A stretch of 64,000 bases of DNA from Coriaria nepalensis (taxonomy: Eukaryota; Streptophyta; Magnoliopsida; Cucurbitales; Coriariaceae): assembly GCA_027186245.1 (NCBI GenBank), contig CP114481.1, positions 43,555,501 through 43,619,500 on the forward strand, in the 5' to 3' direction. Shown here piece by piece: positions 12,940-25,367 of this stretch. How positions within the stretch are numbered: the first letter of the stretch is position 1; every line of letters starts with the position of its first letter. A program made the position numbers and the translations under genes. The notes beneath the pieces were generated by a model. That model searched no databases, was not told where the DNA came from, and saw nothing but the letters and a program-made list of their open reading frames with translations.

Positions 12940-13848
12940 CGACTTGTTTTGAAATAAGTTATTGACTTGAAATGACTCATTAAAATGATTTTAAGGTTAA
13001 ACGAATGCATACTTTCCTTGCACTGATCATTTGCAAGTTATGCACAAAACTTGTGTTTGTAGTGCGAAAATAGAATGCGTTCGACTTGCTTTGAAATAAG
13101 TTATTGAGTTGAAATGACTCATTGAAATGATTTTAAGGTTAAACGAATTGCTTTGAAAGAATATGTTGAAATGACTCATTGAAATGATTTTAAGGTTAAA
13201 CGAACGGACACTTTCCTTGCCTTGATCATTTGCAAGTTAGGCACAAAACTTGTGTTTGTAGTGCAAAAATAGAATTCGTTCGACTTGCTTTGAAATAAGT
13301 TATTTACTTGAAATGACTCATTGAAATGATTTTAAGGTTAAACGAATGCATACTTTCCTTGCACTGATCATTTGCAAGTTATGCACAAAACTTGTGTTTG
13401 TAGTGCAAAAATAGAATGCGTTCGACTTGCTTTGAAATAAGTTATTGAGTTGAAATGACTCATTGAAATGATTTTAAGGTTAAACGAATGCACACTTTCC
13501 TTGCATTGATCATTTGCAAGTTGTGCACAAAAGTTGTGTTTGTAGCGAAAAAATAGAATTCGTTCGAATTGCTTTGAAAGAATATATTGAGTTGAAATGA
13601 CTCATTGAAATAATTTTAACGTTAAACGAATGCACACTTTCCTTGCATTGATCATTTGCAAGTTATGCACAAAACTTCTGTTTGTAGTGCAAAAATAGAA
13701 TTCGTTCGACTTGCTTTGAAATAAGTTATTGACTTGAAATGACTCATTGAAATGATTTTATCGTTAAACGAATGCACACTTTCCTTGCATTGATCATTTG
13801 CAAGTTATGCACAAAACTTCTGTTCGTAGTGCAAAAATAGAATTTGTT
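12940..13848 (+). repeat. 909-bp tandem duplication, copy 2
   Basis: Follows copy 1 without a gap, with the same order of one full, one 62-bp (13082-13143), one 137-bp and further full monomers. It differs at scattered sites, for example GTAGCGAAAAAATAG and AATAATTTTAACG. The last monomer is the least similar to its counterpart. Confidence 0.82.
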
Positions 13849-14303
13849 CGACTTGCTTTGAAATAAGTTATTGACTTGAAATGACTCATTGAAATGATTT
13901 TAAGGTTAAACGAATGCACACTTTCCTTGCATTGATCATTTGGAAGTTGTGCACAAAATTTGTGTTTGCAGTGAAAAAATAGAATTCGTTCGAATTGCTT
14001 TGAAAGAATATATTGAGTTGAAATGACTCATTGAAATGATTTTAAGGTTAAACGAATGGACAGTTTCCTTGCATTAATCATTTGCAAGTTATGCACAAAA
14101 ATTGTGTTCGTAGTGCAAAAGTAGAATTTGTTCGACTTGCTTTGAAATAAGTTATTGACTTGAAATGACTCATTGAAATGATTTTAAGGTTAAACGAATG
14201 GACACTTTCCTTGCATTGATCATTTGCAAGTTGTGCACAAAAGTTGTGTTTGTAGTGAAAAAATAGAATTCGTTCGAATTGCTTTGAAAGAATATATTGA
14301 GTT
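13849..14303 (+). repeat. Copy of 11179-11633
   Basis: About three monomers with the distinctive TTTGGAAGTTGTGCAC and TTTGCAGTGAAAAAATAG variants and CGAATGGACAGTTTCC, matching 11179-11633 at an offset of 2670 bp. The same segment is at 4346 onwards in copy 1 of the 49-monomer unit. Confidence 0.8.
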
Positions 14304-14624
14304 GAAATGACTCATTGAAATGATTTTAACGTTAAACGAATGCACACTTTCCTTGCATTGATCATTTGCAAGTTATGCACAAAACTTCTGTTTGTAGTGC
14401 AAAAATAGAATTTGTTCGACTTGCTTTGAAATAAGTTATTGACTTGAAATGACTCATTGAAATGATTTTAAGGATAAACGAATGGACACTTTCCTTGCAT
14501 TAATCATTTGCAAGTTATGCACAAAAGTTGTGTTCGTAGTGCAAAAATAGAATTTGTTCGACTTGTTTTGAAATAAGTTATTGACTTGAAATGACTCATT
14601 GAAATGATTTTAATGTTAAACGAA
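14304..14624 (+). repeat. Monomers related to 12690-12950
   Basis: Contains the ACAAAACTTCTGTTTG monomer followed by TTTTAAGGATAAACG and GACTTGTTTTGAAATAAG, the same order as at about 12713-12960, with a few substitutions. Confidence 0.7.
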
Positions 14625-15170
14625 TGCACACTTTCCTTGCATTGATCATTTGCAAGTTGTGCACAAAAGTTGTGTTTGTAGTGAAAAAATAGAATTCGTT
14701 CGAATTGCTTTGAAAGAATATATTGAGTTGAAATGACTCATTGAAATGGTTTTAACGTTAAACGAATGCACACTTTCCTTGCATTGATCATTTGCAAGTT
14801 AGGCACAAAACTTGTGTTTGTAGTGCAAAAATAGAATTCGTTCGACTTGCTTTGAAATAAGTTATTGACTTGAAATGACTCATTAAAATGATTTTAAGGT
14901 TAAACGAATGCATACTTTCCTTGCACTGATCATTTGCAAGTTATGCACAAAACTTGTGTTTGTAGTGCGAAAATAGAATGCGTTCGACTTGCTTTGAAAT
15001 AAGTTATTGAGTTGAAATGACTCATTGAAATGATTTTAAGGTTAAACGAATTGCTTTGAAAGAATATGTTGACATGACTCATTGAAATGATTTTAAGGTT
15101 AAACGAACGGACAGTTTCCTTGCCTTGATCATTTGCAAGTTAGGCACAAAACTTGTGTTTGTAGTGCAAA
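14625..15170 (+). repeat. Third, partial copy of the segment with the 62-bp remnant
   Basis: Matches 11813-12358 at an offset of 2812 bp, including GAAATGGTTTTAACG, CATTAAAATG and the 62-bp remnant (14985-15046). The following shortened monomer reads GTTGACATGACTC, a private change. Confidence 0.8.
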
Positions 15171-16744
15171 AATAGAATTTGTTCGACTTGCTTTGAAATA
15201 AGTTATTGATTTGAAATGACTCATTGAAATGATTTTAAGGTTAAACGAATGGACACTTTCCTTGCATTGATCATTTGCAAGTTGTGCACAAAAGTTGTGT
15301 TTGTAGTGAAAAAATAGAATTCGTTCGAATTGCTTTGAAAGAATATATTGAGTTGAAATGACTCATTGAAATGATTTTACGGTTAAACGAATGCACACTT
15401 TCCATGCATTGATCAATTGCAAGTTATGCACAAAACTTGTGTTTGTAGTGCAAAAATAAATTCGTTCGACTTGCTTTGAAATAAGTTATTGACTTGAAAT
15501 TACTCATTGAAATGATTTTAACGTTAAACGAATGCACACTTTCCTTGCATTGATCATTTGCAAGTTATGCACAAAACTTGTGTTTGTAGTGCAAAAATAG
15601 AATGCGTTCGACTTGCTTTGAAATAAGTTATTGAGTTGAAATGACTCATTGAAATGATTTTAAGGATAAACGAATGCACACTTTGCTTGCATTGATCATT
15701 TGCAAGTTGTGCACAAAAGTTGTGTTTGTAGTGAAAAAATAGAATTCGTTCGAATTGCTTTGAAAGAATATATTGAGTTGAAATGACTCATTGAAATGAT
15801 TTTAAGGTTAAACGAATGGACACTTTCCTTGCATTGATCATTTGCAAGTTATGCACAAAAGTTGTGTTCGTAGTGCAAAAATAGAATTTGTTCGACTTGC
15901 TTTGAAATAAGTTATTGAGTTGAAATGATTCATTGAAATGATTTTAAGGTTAAACGAATGCACACTTTCGTCGCATTGATCATTTGCAAGTTGTGCACAA
16001 AAGTTGTGTTTGTAGTGAAAAAATAGAATTCGTTCGAATTGCTTTGAAAGAATATATTGAGTTGAAATGACTCATTGAAATGATTTTAACGTTAAACGAA
16101 TGCACACTTTCCTTTCATTGATCATTTGCAAGTTATGCACAAAACTAGTGTTTGTAGTGCAAAAATAGAATTCGTTCGAATTGCTTTGAAAGAATATATT
16201 GAGTTGAAATGACTCATTGAAATGATTTTAAGGTTAAACGAATGCACACTTTCCTTGCATTGATCATTTGCAAGTTATGCACAAAACTTGTGTTTGTAGT
16301 GCAAAAATAAATTCGTTCGACTTGCTTTGAAATAAGTTATTGACTTGAAATGACTCATTGAAATGATTTTAACGTTAAACGAATGCACACTTTCCTTGCA
16401 TTGATCATTTGCAAGTTATGCACAAAACTTGTGTTTGTAGCGCAAAAATAGAATGCGTTCGACTTGCTTTGAAATAAGTTATTGAGTTGAAATGACTCAT
16501 TGAAATGATTTTAAGGTTAAACGAATGCACACTTTCCTTGCACTGATCATTTGCAAGTTATGCACAAAACTTGAGTTTGTAGCGCAAAAATAGAATGCGT
16601 TCGACTTGCTTTGAAATAAGTTATTGACTTGAAATGACTCATTGAAATGATTTTAAGGTTAAACGAATGCACAATTTTCCTTGCATTGATCATTTGCAAG
16701 TTGTGGACAAAACTTGTGTTTGTAGTGAAAAAATAGAATTCGTT
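15171..16744 (+). repeat. Diverged, shorter relative of the end of the 18-monomer unit
   Basis: The order GATTTGAAATGACTC, AAAAATAAATTCG (1-bp deletion), then TTTCGTCGCATTG is also found at about 18046-18960. The offset grows from 2838 to 2981 bp across the segment because this version lacks one monomer. Substitutions are frequent, so this looks like an ancestral or sister arrangement of the 2554-bp unit that follows. Confidence 0.65.
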
Positions 16745-19298
16745 CGACTTGCTTTGAAATAAGTTATTGACTTGAAATGACTCATTGAAATGATTTTAAG
16801 GTTAAACGAATGCACACTTTCCTTGCATTGATCATTTGTAAGTTGTGCACAAAAGTTGTTTTTGTAGTGAAAAAATAGAATTTGTTCAAATTGCGTTGAA
16901 AGAATATATTGAGTTGAAATGACTCATTGAAATTATTTTAACGTTAAACGAATGCACACTTTCCTTGCATTGATCATTTGCAAGTTACGCACAAAACTTG
17001 TGTTTGTAGTGCAAAAATAGAATTCGTTCGACTTGCTTTGAAATAAGTTATTGACTTGAAATGACTCATTGAAATGATTTTAAGGTTAAACGAATGCATA
17101 CTTTCCTTGCACTGATCATTTGCAAGTTATGCACAAAACTTGAGTTTGTAGCGCAAAAATAGAATGCGTTCGACTTGCTTTGAAATAAGTTATTGACTTG
17201 AAATGACTCATTGAAATGATTTTAAGGTTAAACGAATGGACACTTTCCTTGCATTAATCAGTTGCAAGTTATGCACAAAAGTTGTGTTCGTAGTGCAAAA
17301 ATAGAATTTGTTCGACTGCTTTGAAATAAGTTATTGACTTGAAATGACTCATTGAAATGATTTTAAGGTTAAACGAATGCACACTTTCCTCGTATTGATC
17401 ATTTGCAAGTTGTGCACAAAAGTTGTGTTTGTAGTGAAAAAATAGAATTCGTTCGAATTGCTTCGAAAGAATATATTGAGTTGAAATGACTCATTGAAAT
17501 GATTTTAAGGTTAAACGAATGGACACTTTCCTTGCATTGATCGTTTGCAAGTTATGCACAAAACTTGTGTTTGTAGTGCAAAAATAGAACTCGTCCGAAT
17601 TGCTTTGAAATAAGTTATTGACTTGCAATGACTCATTGAAATGATTTTAAGGTTAAACGAATGCCTACTTTCCTTGCACTGATCATTTGCAAGTTATGCA
17701 CAAAACTTGTGTTTGTAGTGCAAAAATAGAATGCGTTCGACTTGCTTTGAAATAAGTTATTGAGCTGATATGACTCATTGAAATGATTTTAAGGTTAAAC
17801 GAATGTACACTTTCCTTGCATTGATCATTTGCAAGTTGTGAGCAAAAGTTGTGTTTGTAGTGAAAAAATAGAATTCGTTCGAATTGCTTTGAAAGAATAT
17901 ATTGAATTGAAATGACTCATTAAAATGATTTTAAGGTTAAACGAATGGACACTTTCCTTGCATTAATCATTTGCAAGTTATGCACAAAAGTTGTGTTCGT
18001 AGTGCAAAAATAGAATTTGTTCGACTTGCTTTGAAATAAGTTATTGATTTGAAATGACTCATTGAAATGATTTTAAGGTTAAACGAATGGACACTTTCCT
18101 TGCATTGATCATTTGCAAGTTGTGCACAAAAGTTGTGTTTGTAGTGAAAAAATAGAATTCGTTCGAATTGCTTTGAAAGAATATATTGAGTTGAAATGAC
18201 TCATTGAAATGATTTTAACGTTAAACGAATGCACACTTTCCTTGCATTGATCATTTGCAAGTTATGCACAAAACTTGTTTTTGTAGTGCAAAAATAGAAT
18301 TCGTTCGAATTGCTTTGAAAGAATATATTGAGTTGAAATGACTCATTGAAATGATTTTAAGGTTAAACGAATGCACACTTTCCTTGCATTGATCATTTGC
18401 AAGTTATGCACAAAACTTGTGTTTGTAGTGCAAAAATAAATTCGTTCGACTTGCTTTGAAATAAGTTATTGACTTGAAATGACTCATTGAAATGATTTTA
18501 ACGTTAAACGAATGCACACTTTCCTTGCATTGATCATTTGCAAGTTATGCACAAAACTTGTGTTTGTAGTGCAAAAATAGAATGCGTTCGACTTGCTTTG
18601 AAATAAGTTATTGAGTTGAAATGACTCATTGAAATGATTTTAAAGTTAAACGAATGCACACTTTCCTTGCATTGATCATTTGCAAGTTGTGCACAAAAGT
18701 TGTGTTTGTAGTGAAAAAATAGAATTTGTTCGAATTGCTTTGAAAGAATATATTGAGTTGAAATGACTCATTGAAATTATTTTAAGGTTAAACGAATGGA
18801 CACTTTCCTTGCATTGATCATTTGCAAGTTATGCACAAAAGTTGTGTTCGTAGTGCAAAAATAGAATTTGTTCGACTTGCTTTGAAATAAGTTATTGACT
18901 TGAAATGACTCATTGAAATGATTTTAAGGTTAAACGAATCCACACTTTCGTCGCATTGATCATTTGCAAGTTGTGCACAAAAGTTGTGTTTGTAGTGAAA
19001 AAATAGAATTCGTTCGAATTGCTTTGAAAGAATATATTGAGTTGAAATGACTCATTGAAATGATTTTAACGTTAAACGAATGCACACTTTCTTTACATTG
19101 ATCATTTGCAAGTTACGCACAAAACTTGTGTTTGTAGTGAAAAAATAGAATTTGTTCGAATTGCTTTGAAAGAATATATTGAGTTGAAATGACTCACTGA
19201 AATTATTTTAAGGTTAAACGAATGGACACTTTCCTTGCATTAATCATTTGCAAGTTATGCACAAAAGTTGTGTTCCTAGTGTAAAAATAGAATTTGTT
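16745..19298 (+). repeat. 18-monomer higher-order unit (2554 bp), copy 1
   Basis: Eighteen monomers; the length is 2 short of 18 x 142 because of two fixed 1-bp deletions (AAAAATAAATTCG and GTTCGACTGCTTTG). Diagnostic variants in order: TTTGTAAGTTGTGC, CAAATTGCGTTGAAAG, GTTTGTAGCGCAAAAATAG, CCTCGTATTGATC, GAACTCGTCCGAATTG, GCCTACTTTCC, GAGCTGATATGACTC, TTTCGTCGCATTG and TTCCTAGTGTAAAAATAG. The next copies repeat all of these at exactly 2554 bp. Boundaries are in monomer phase; the match to copy 2 starts at 16742. Confidence 0.93.
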
Positions 19299-21852
19299 CG
19301 ACTTGCTTTGAAATAAGTTATTGACTTGAAATGACTCATTGAAATGATTTTAAGGTTAAACGAATGCACACTTTCCTTGCATTGATCATTTGTAAGTTGT
19401 GCACAAAAGTTGTTTTTGTAGTGAAAAAATAGAATTTGTTCAAATTGCGTTGAAAGAATATATTGAGTTGAAATGACTCATTGAAATTATTTTAACGTTA
19501 AACGAATGCACACTTTCCTTGCATTGATCATTTGCAAGTTACGCACAAAACTTGTGTTTGTAGTGCAAAAATAGAATTCGTTCGACTTGCTTTGAAATAA
19601 GTTATTGACTTGAAATGACTCATTGAAATGATTTTAAGGTTAAACGAATGCATACTTTCCTTGCACTGATCATTTGCAAGTTATGCACAAAACTTGAGTT
19701 TGTAGCGCAAAAATAGAATGCGTTCGACTTGCTTTGAAATAAGTTATTGACTTGAAATGACTCATTGAAATGATTTTAAGGTTAAACGAATGGACACTTT
19801 CCTTGCATTAATCAGTTGCAAGTTATGCACAAAAGTTGTGTTCGTAGTGCAAAAATAGAATTTGTTCGACTGCTTTGAAATAAGTTATTGACTTGAAATG
19901 ACTCATTGAAATGATTTTAAGGTTAAACGAATGCACACTTTCCTCGTATTGATCATTTGCAAGTTGTGCACAAAAGTTGTGTTTGTAGTGAAAAAATAGA
20001 ATTCGTTCGAATTGCTTCGAAAGAATATATTGAGTTGAAATGACTCATTGAAATGATTTTAAGGTTAAACGAATGGACACTTTCCTTGCATTGATCGTTT
20101 GCAAGTTATGCACAAAACTTGTGTTTGTAGTGCAAAAATAGAACTCGTCCGAATTGCTTTGAAATAAGTTATTGACTTGCAATGACTCATTGAAATGATT
20201 TTAAGGTTAAACGAATGCCTACTTTCCTTGCACTGATCATTTGCAAGTTATGCACAAAACTTGTGTTTGTAGTGCAAAAATAGAATGCGTTCGACTTGCT
20301 TTGAAATAAGTTATTGAGCTGATATGACTCATTGAAATGATTTTAAGGTTAAACGAATGTACACTTTCCTTGCATTGATCATTTGCAAGTTGTGAGCAAA
20401 AGTTGTGTTTGTAGTGAAAAAATAGAATTCGTTCGAATTGCTTTGAAAGAATATATTGAATTGAAATGACTCATTAAAATGATTTTAAGGTTAAACGAAT
20501 GGACACTTTCCTTGCATTAATCATTTGCAAGTTATGCACAAAAGTTGTGTTCGTAGTGCAAAAATAGAATTTGTTCGACTTGCTTTGAAATAAGTTATTG
20601 ATTTGAAATGACTCATTGAAATGATTTTAAGGTTAAACGAATGGACACTTTCCTTGCATTGATCATTTGCAAGTTGTGCACAAAAGTTGTGTTTGTAGTG
20701 AAAAAATAGAATTCGTTCGAATTGCTTTGAAAGAATATATTGAGTTGAAATGACTCATTGAAATGATTTTAACGTTAAACGAATGCACACTTTCCTTGCA
20801 TTGATCATTTGCAAGTTATGCACAAAACTTGTTTTTGTAGTGCAAAAATAGAATTCGTTCGAATTGCTTTGAAAGAATATATTGAGTTGAAATGACTCAT
20901 TGAAATGATTTTAAGGTTAAACGAATGCACACTTTCCTTGCATTGATCATTTGCAAGTTATGCACAAAACTTGTGTTTGTAGTGCAAAAATAAATTCGTT
21001 CGACTTGCTTTGAAATAAGTTATTGACTTGAAATGACTCATTGAAATGATTTTAACGTTAAACGAATGCACACTTTCCTTGCATTGATCATTTGCAAGTT
21101 ATGCACAAAACTTGTGTTTGTAGTGCAAAAATAGAATGCGTTCGACTTGCTTTGAAATAAGTTATTGAGTTGAAATGACTCATTGAAATGATTTTAAAGT
21201 TAAACGAATGCACACTTTCCTTGCATTGATCATTTGCAAGTTGTGCACAAAAGTTGTGTTTGTAGTGAAAAAATAGAATTTGTTCGAATTGCTTTGAAAG
21301 AATATATTGAGTTGAAATGACTCATTGAAATTATTTTAAGGTTAAACGAATGGACACTTTCCTTGCATTGATCATTTGCAAGTTATGCACAAAAGTTGTG
21401 TTCGTAGTGCAAAAATAGAATTTGTTCGACTTGCTTTGAAATAAGTTATTGACTTGAAATGACTCATTGAAATGATTTTAAGGTTAAACGAATCCACACT
21501 TTCGTCGCATTGATCATTTGCAAGTTGTGCACAAAAGTTGTGTTTGTAGTGAAAAAATAGAATTCGTTCGAATTGCTTTGAAAGAATATATTGAGTTGAA
21601 ATGACTCATTGAAATGATTTTAACGTTAAACGAATGCACACTTTCTTTGCATTGATCATTTGCAAGTTACGCACAAAACTTGTGTTTGTAGTGAAAAAAT
21701 AGAATTTGTTCGAATTGCTTTGAAAGAATATATTGAGTTGAAATGACTCACTGAAATTATTTTAAGGTTAAACGAATGGACACTTTCCTTGCATTAATCA
21801 TTTGCAAGTTATGCACAAAAGTTGTGTTCCTAGTGTAAAAATAGAATTTGTT
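19299..21852 (+). repeat. 18-monomer higher-order unit, copy 2
   Basis: Same diagnostic variants as copy 1 at +2554 bp: GAGCTGATATG at 20315 against 17761, GACTGCTTTG at 19868 against 17314. I noticed only a handful of differences, for example CTTTACATTG in copy 1 (about 19090) against CTTTGCATTG here. Confidence 0.93.
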
Positions 21853-24406
21853 CGACTTGCTTTGAAATAAGTTATTGACTTGAAATGACTCATTGAAATG
21901 ATTTTAAGGTTAAACGAATGCACACTTTCCTTGCATTGATCATTTGTAAGTTGTGCACAAAAGTTGTTTTTGTAGTGAAAAAATAGAATTTGTTCAAATT
22001 GCGTTGAAAGAATATATTGAGTTGAAATGACTCATTGAAATTATTTTAACGTTAAACGAATGCACACTTTCCTTGCATTGATCATTTGCAAGTTACGCAC
22101 AAAACTTGTGTTTGTAGTGCAAAAATAGAATTCGTTCGACTTGCTTTGAAATAAGTTATTGACTTGAAATGACTCATTGAAATGATTTTAAGGTTAAACG
22201 AATGCATACTTTCCTTGCACTGATCATTTGCAAGTTATGCACAAAACTTGAGTTTGTAGCGTAAAAATAGAATGCGTTCGACTTGCTTTGAAATAAGTTA
22301 TTGACTTGAAATGACTCATTGAAATGATTTTAAGGTTAAACGAATGGACACTTTCCTTGCATTAATCAGTTGCAAGTTATGCACAAAAGTTGTGTTCGTA
22401 GTGCAAAAATAGAATTTGTTCGACTGCTTTGAAATAAGTTATTGACTTGAAATGACTCATTGAAATGATTTTAAGGTTAAACGAATGCACACTTTCCTCG
22501 TATTGATCATTTGCAAGTTGTGCACAAAAGTTGTGTTTGTAGTGAAAAAATAGAATTCGTTCGAATTGGTTCGAAAGAATATATTGAGTTGAAATGACTC
22601 ATTGAAATGATTTTAAGGTTAAACGAATGGACACTTTCCTTGCATTGATCGTTTGCAAGTTATGCACAAAACTTGTGTTTGTAGTGCAAAAATAGAACTC
22701 GTCCGAATTGCTTTGAAATAAGTTATTGACTTGCAATGACTCATTGAAATGATTTTAAGGTTAAACGAATGCCTACTTTCCTTGCACTGATCATTTGCAA
22801 GTTATGCACAAAACTTGTGTTTGTAGTGCAAAAATAGAATGCGTTCGACTTGCTTTGAAATAAGTTATTGAGCTGATATGACTCATTGAAATGATTTTAA
22901 GGTTAAACGAATGTACACTTTCCTTGCATTGATCATTTGCAAGTTGTGCGCAAAAGTTGTGTTTGTAGTGAAAAAATAGAATTCGTTCGAATTGCTTTGA
23001 AAGAATATATTGAATTGAAATGACTCATTAAAATGATTTTAAGGTTAAACGAATGGACACTTTCCTTGCATTAATCATTTGCAAGTTATGCACAAAAGTT
23101 GTGTTCGTAGTGCAAAAATAGAATTTGTTCGACTTGCTTTGAAATAAGTTATTGATTTGAAATGACTCATTGAAATGATTTTAAGGTTAAACGAATGGAC
23201 ACTTTCCTTGCATTGATCATTTGCAAGTTGTGCACAAAAGTTGTGTTTGTAGTGAAAAAATAGAATTCGTTCGAATTGCTTTGAAAGAATATATTGAGTT
23301 GAAATGACTCATTGAAATGATTTTAACGTTAAACGAATGCACACTTTCCTTGCATTGATCATTTGCAAGTTATGCACAAAACTTGTTTTTGTAGTGCAAA
23401 AATAGAATTCGTTCGAATTGCTTTGAAAGAATATATTGAGTTGAAATGACTCATTGAAATGATTTTAAGGTTAAACGAATGCACACTTTCCTTGCATTGA
23501 TCATTTGCAAGTTATGCACAAAACTTGTGTTTGTAGTGCAAAAATAAATTCGTTCGACTTGCTTTGAAATAAGTTATTGACTTGAAATGACTCATTGAAA
23601 TGATTTTAACGTTAAACGAATGCACACTTTCCTTGCATTGATCATTTGCAAGTTATGCACAAAACTTGTGTTTGTAGTGCAAAAATAGAATGCGTTCGAC
23701 TTGCTTTGAAATAAGTTATTGAGTTGAAATGACTCATTGAAATGATTTTAAAGTTAAACGAATGCACACTTTCCTTGCATTGATCATTTGCAAGTTGTGC
23801 ACAAAAGTTGTGTTTGTAGTGAAAAAATAGAATTTGTTCGAATTGCTTTGAAAGAATATATTGAGTTGAAATGACTCATTGAAATTATTTTAAGGTTAAA
23901 CGAATGGACACTTTCCTTGCATTGATCATTTGCAAGTTATGCACAAAAGTTGTGTTCGTAGTGCAAAAATAGAATTTGTTCGACTTGCTTTGAAATAAGT
24001 TATTGACTTGAAATGACTCATTGAAATGATTTTAAGGTTAAACGAATCCACACTTTCGTCGCATTGATCATTTGCAAGTTGTGCACAAAAGTTGTGTTTG
24101 TAGTGAAAAAATAGAATTCGTTCGAATTGCTTTGAAAGAATATATTGAGTTGAAATGACTCATTGAAATGATTTTAACGTTAAACGAATGCACACTTTCT
24201 TTGCATTGATCATTTGCAAGTTACGCACAAAACTTGTGTTTGTAGTGAAAAAATAGAATTTGTTCGAATTGCTTTGAAAGAATATATTGAGTTGAAATGA
24301 CTCACTGAAATTATTTTAAGGTTAAACGAATGGACACTTTCCTTGCATTAATCATTTGCAAGTTATGCACAAAAGTTGTGTTCCTAGTGTAAAAATAGAA
24401 TTTGTT
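21853..24406 (+). repeat. 18-monomer higher-order unit, copy 3
   Basis: Same order again at +2554 bp. Private changes seen are AGCGTAAAAATAG (about 22260), GAATTGGTTCGAAAG (about 22565) and TTGTGCGCAAAAG (about 22945), where the other copies have AGCGCAAAAATAG, GAATTGCTTCGAAAG and TTGTGAGCAAAAG. Confidence 0.93.
22137..22278 (+). repeat. Example monomer, class with AAGTTATTGACTTG
   Basis: A 142-bp monomer starting CGACTTGCTTTGAAATAAG, then TTATTGACTTG, preceded by the linked ACAAAACTTGTG and GTGCAAAAATAG. This is the commonest class in the window. Confidence 0.85.
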
Positions 24407-24548
24407 CGACTTGCTTTGAAATAAGTTATTGACTTGAAATGACTCATTGAAATGATTTTAAGGTTAAACGAATGGACACTTTCCTTGCATTGATCATTTG
24501 CAAGTTATGCACAAAAGTTGTGTTCGTAGTGCAAAAATAGAATTTGTT
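24407..24548 (+). repeat. Single extra monomer between unit copies 3 and 4
   Basis: Between copy 3 and the partial fourth copy the spacing of shared markers rises from 2554 to 2696 bp, exactly one monomer. The added monomer (GAATGGACACTTTCC, TTGTGTTCGTAGTG) resembles a neighbour inside the unit, so a one-monomer slip duplication is likely. Confidence 0.85.
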
Positions 24549-25367
24549 CGACTTGCTTTGAAATAAGTTATTGACTTGAAATGACTCATTGAAATGATTT
24601 TAAGGTTAAACGAATGCACACTTTCCTTGCATTGATCATTTGTAAGTTGTGCACAAAAGTTGTTTTTGTAGTGAAAAAATAGAATTTGTTCGAATTGCGT
24701 TGAAAGAATATATTGAGTTGAAATGACTCATTGAAATTATTTTAACGTTAAACGAATGCACACTTTCCTTGCATTGATCATTTGCAAGTTACGCACAAAA
24801 CTTGTGTTTGTAGTGCAAAAATAGAATTCGTTCGACTTGCTTTGAAATAAGTTATTGACTTGAAATGACTCATTGAAATGATTTTAAGGTTAAACGAATG
24901 CATACTTTCCTTGCACTGATCATTTGCAAGTTATGCACAAAACTTGAGTTTGTAGCGCAAAAATAGAATGCGTTCGACTTGCTTTGAAATAAGTTATTGA
25001 CTTGAAATGACTCATTGAAATGATTTTAAGGTTAAACGAATGGACACTTTCCTTGCATTAATCAGTTGCAAGTTATGCACAAAAGTTGTGTTCGTAGTGC
25101 AAAAAAAGAATTTGTTCGACTTGCTTTGAAATAAGTTATTGACTTGAAATGACTCATTGAAATGATTTTAAGGTTAAACGAATGCACACTTTCCTCGTAT
25201 TGATCATTTGCAAGTTGTGCACAAAAGTTGTGTTTGTAGTGAAAAAATAGAATTCGTTCGAATTGCTTCGAAAGAATATATTGAGTTGAAATGACTCATT
25301 GAAATGATTTTAAGGTTAAACGAATGGACACTTTCCTTGCATTGATCGTTTGCAAGTTATGCACAAA
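24549..25367 (+). repeat. 18-monomer unit, partial copy 4
   Basis: Starts in phase with TTTGTAAGTTGTGC and GTTGTTTTTGTAGTG and follows the unit as far as TTGATCGTTTGCAAG. It leaves the unit at about 25368, where copy 3 has ACAAAACTTG and this has ACAAAAGTTG. It lacks the 1-bp deletion in the CGACTGCTTTG monomer and has CGAATTGCG for CAAATTGCG, so it is more diverged than copies 1-3 are from each other. Confidence 0.85.
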
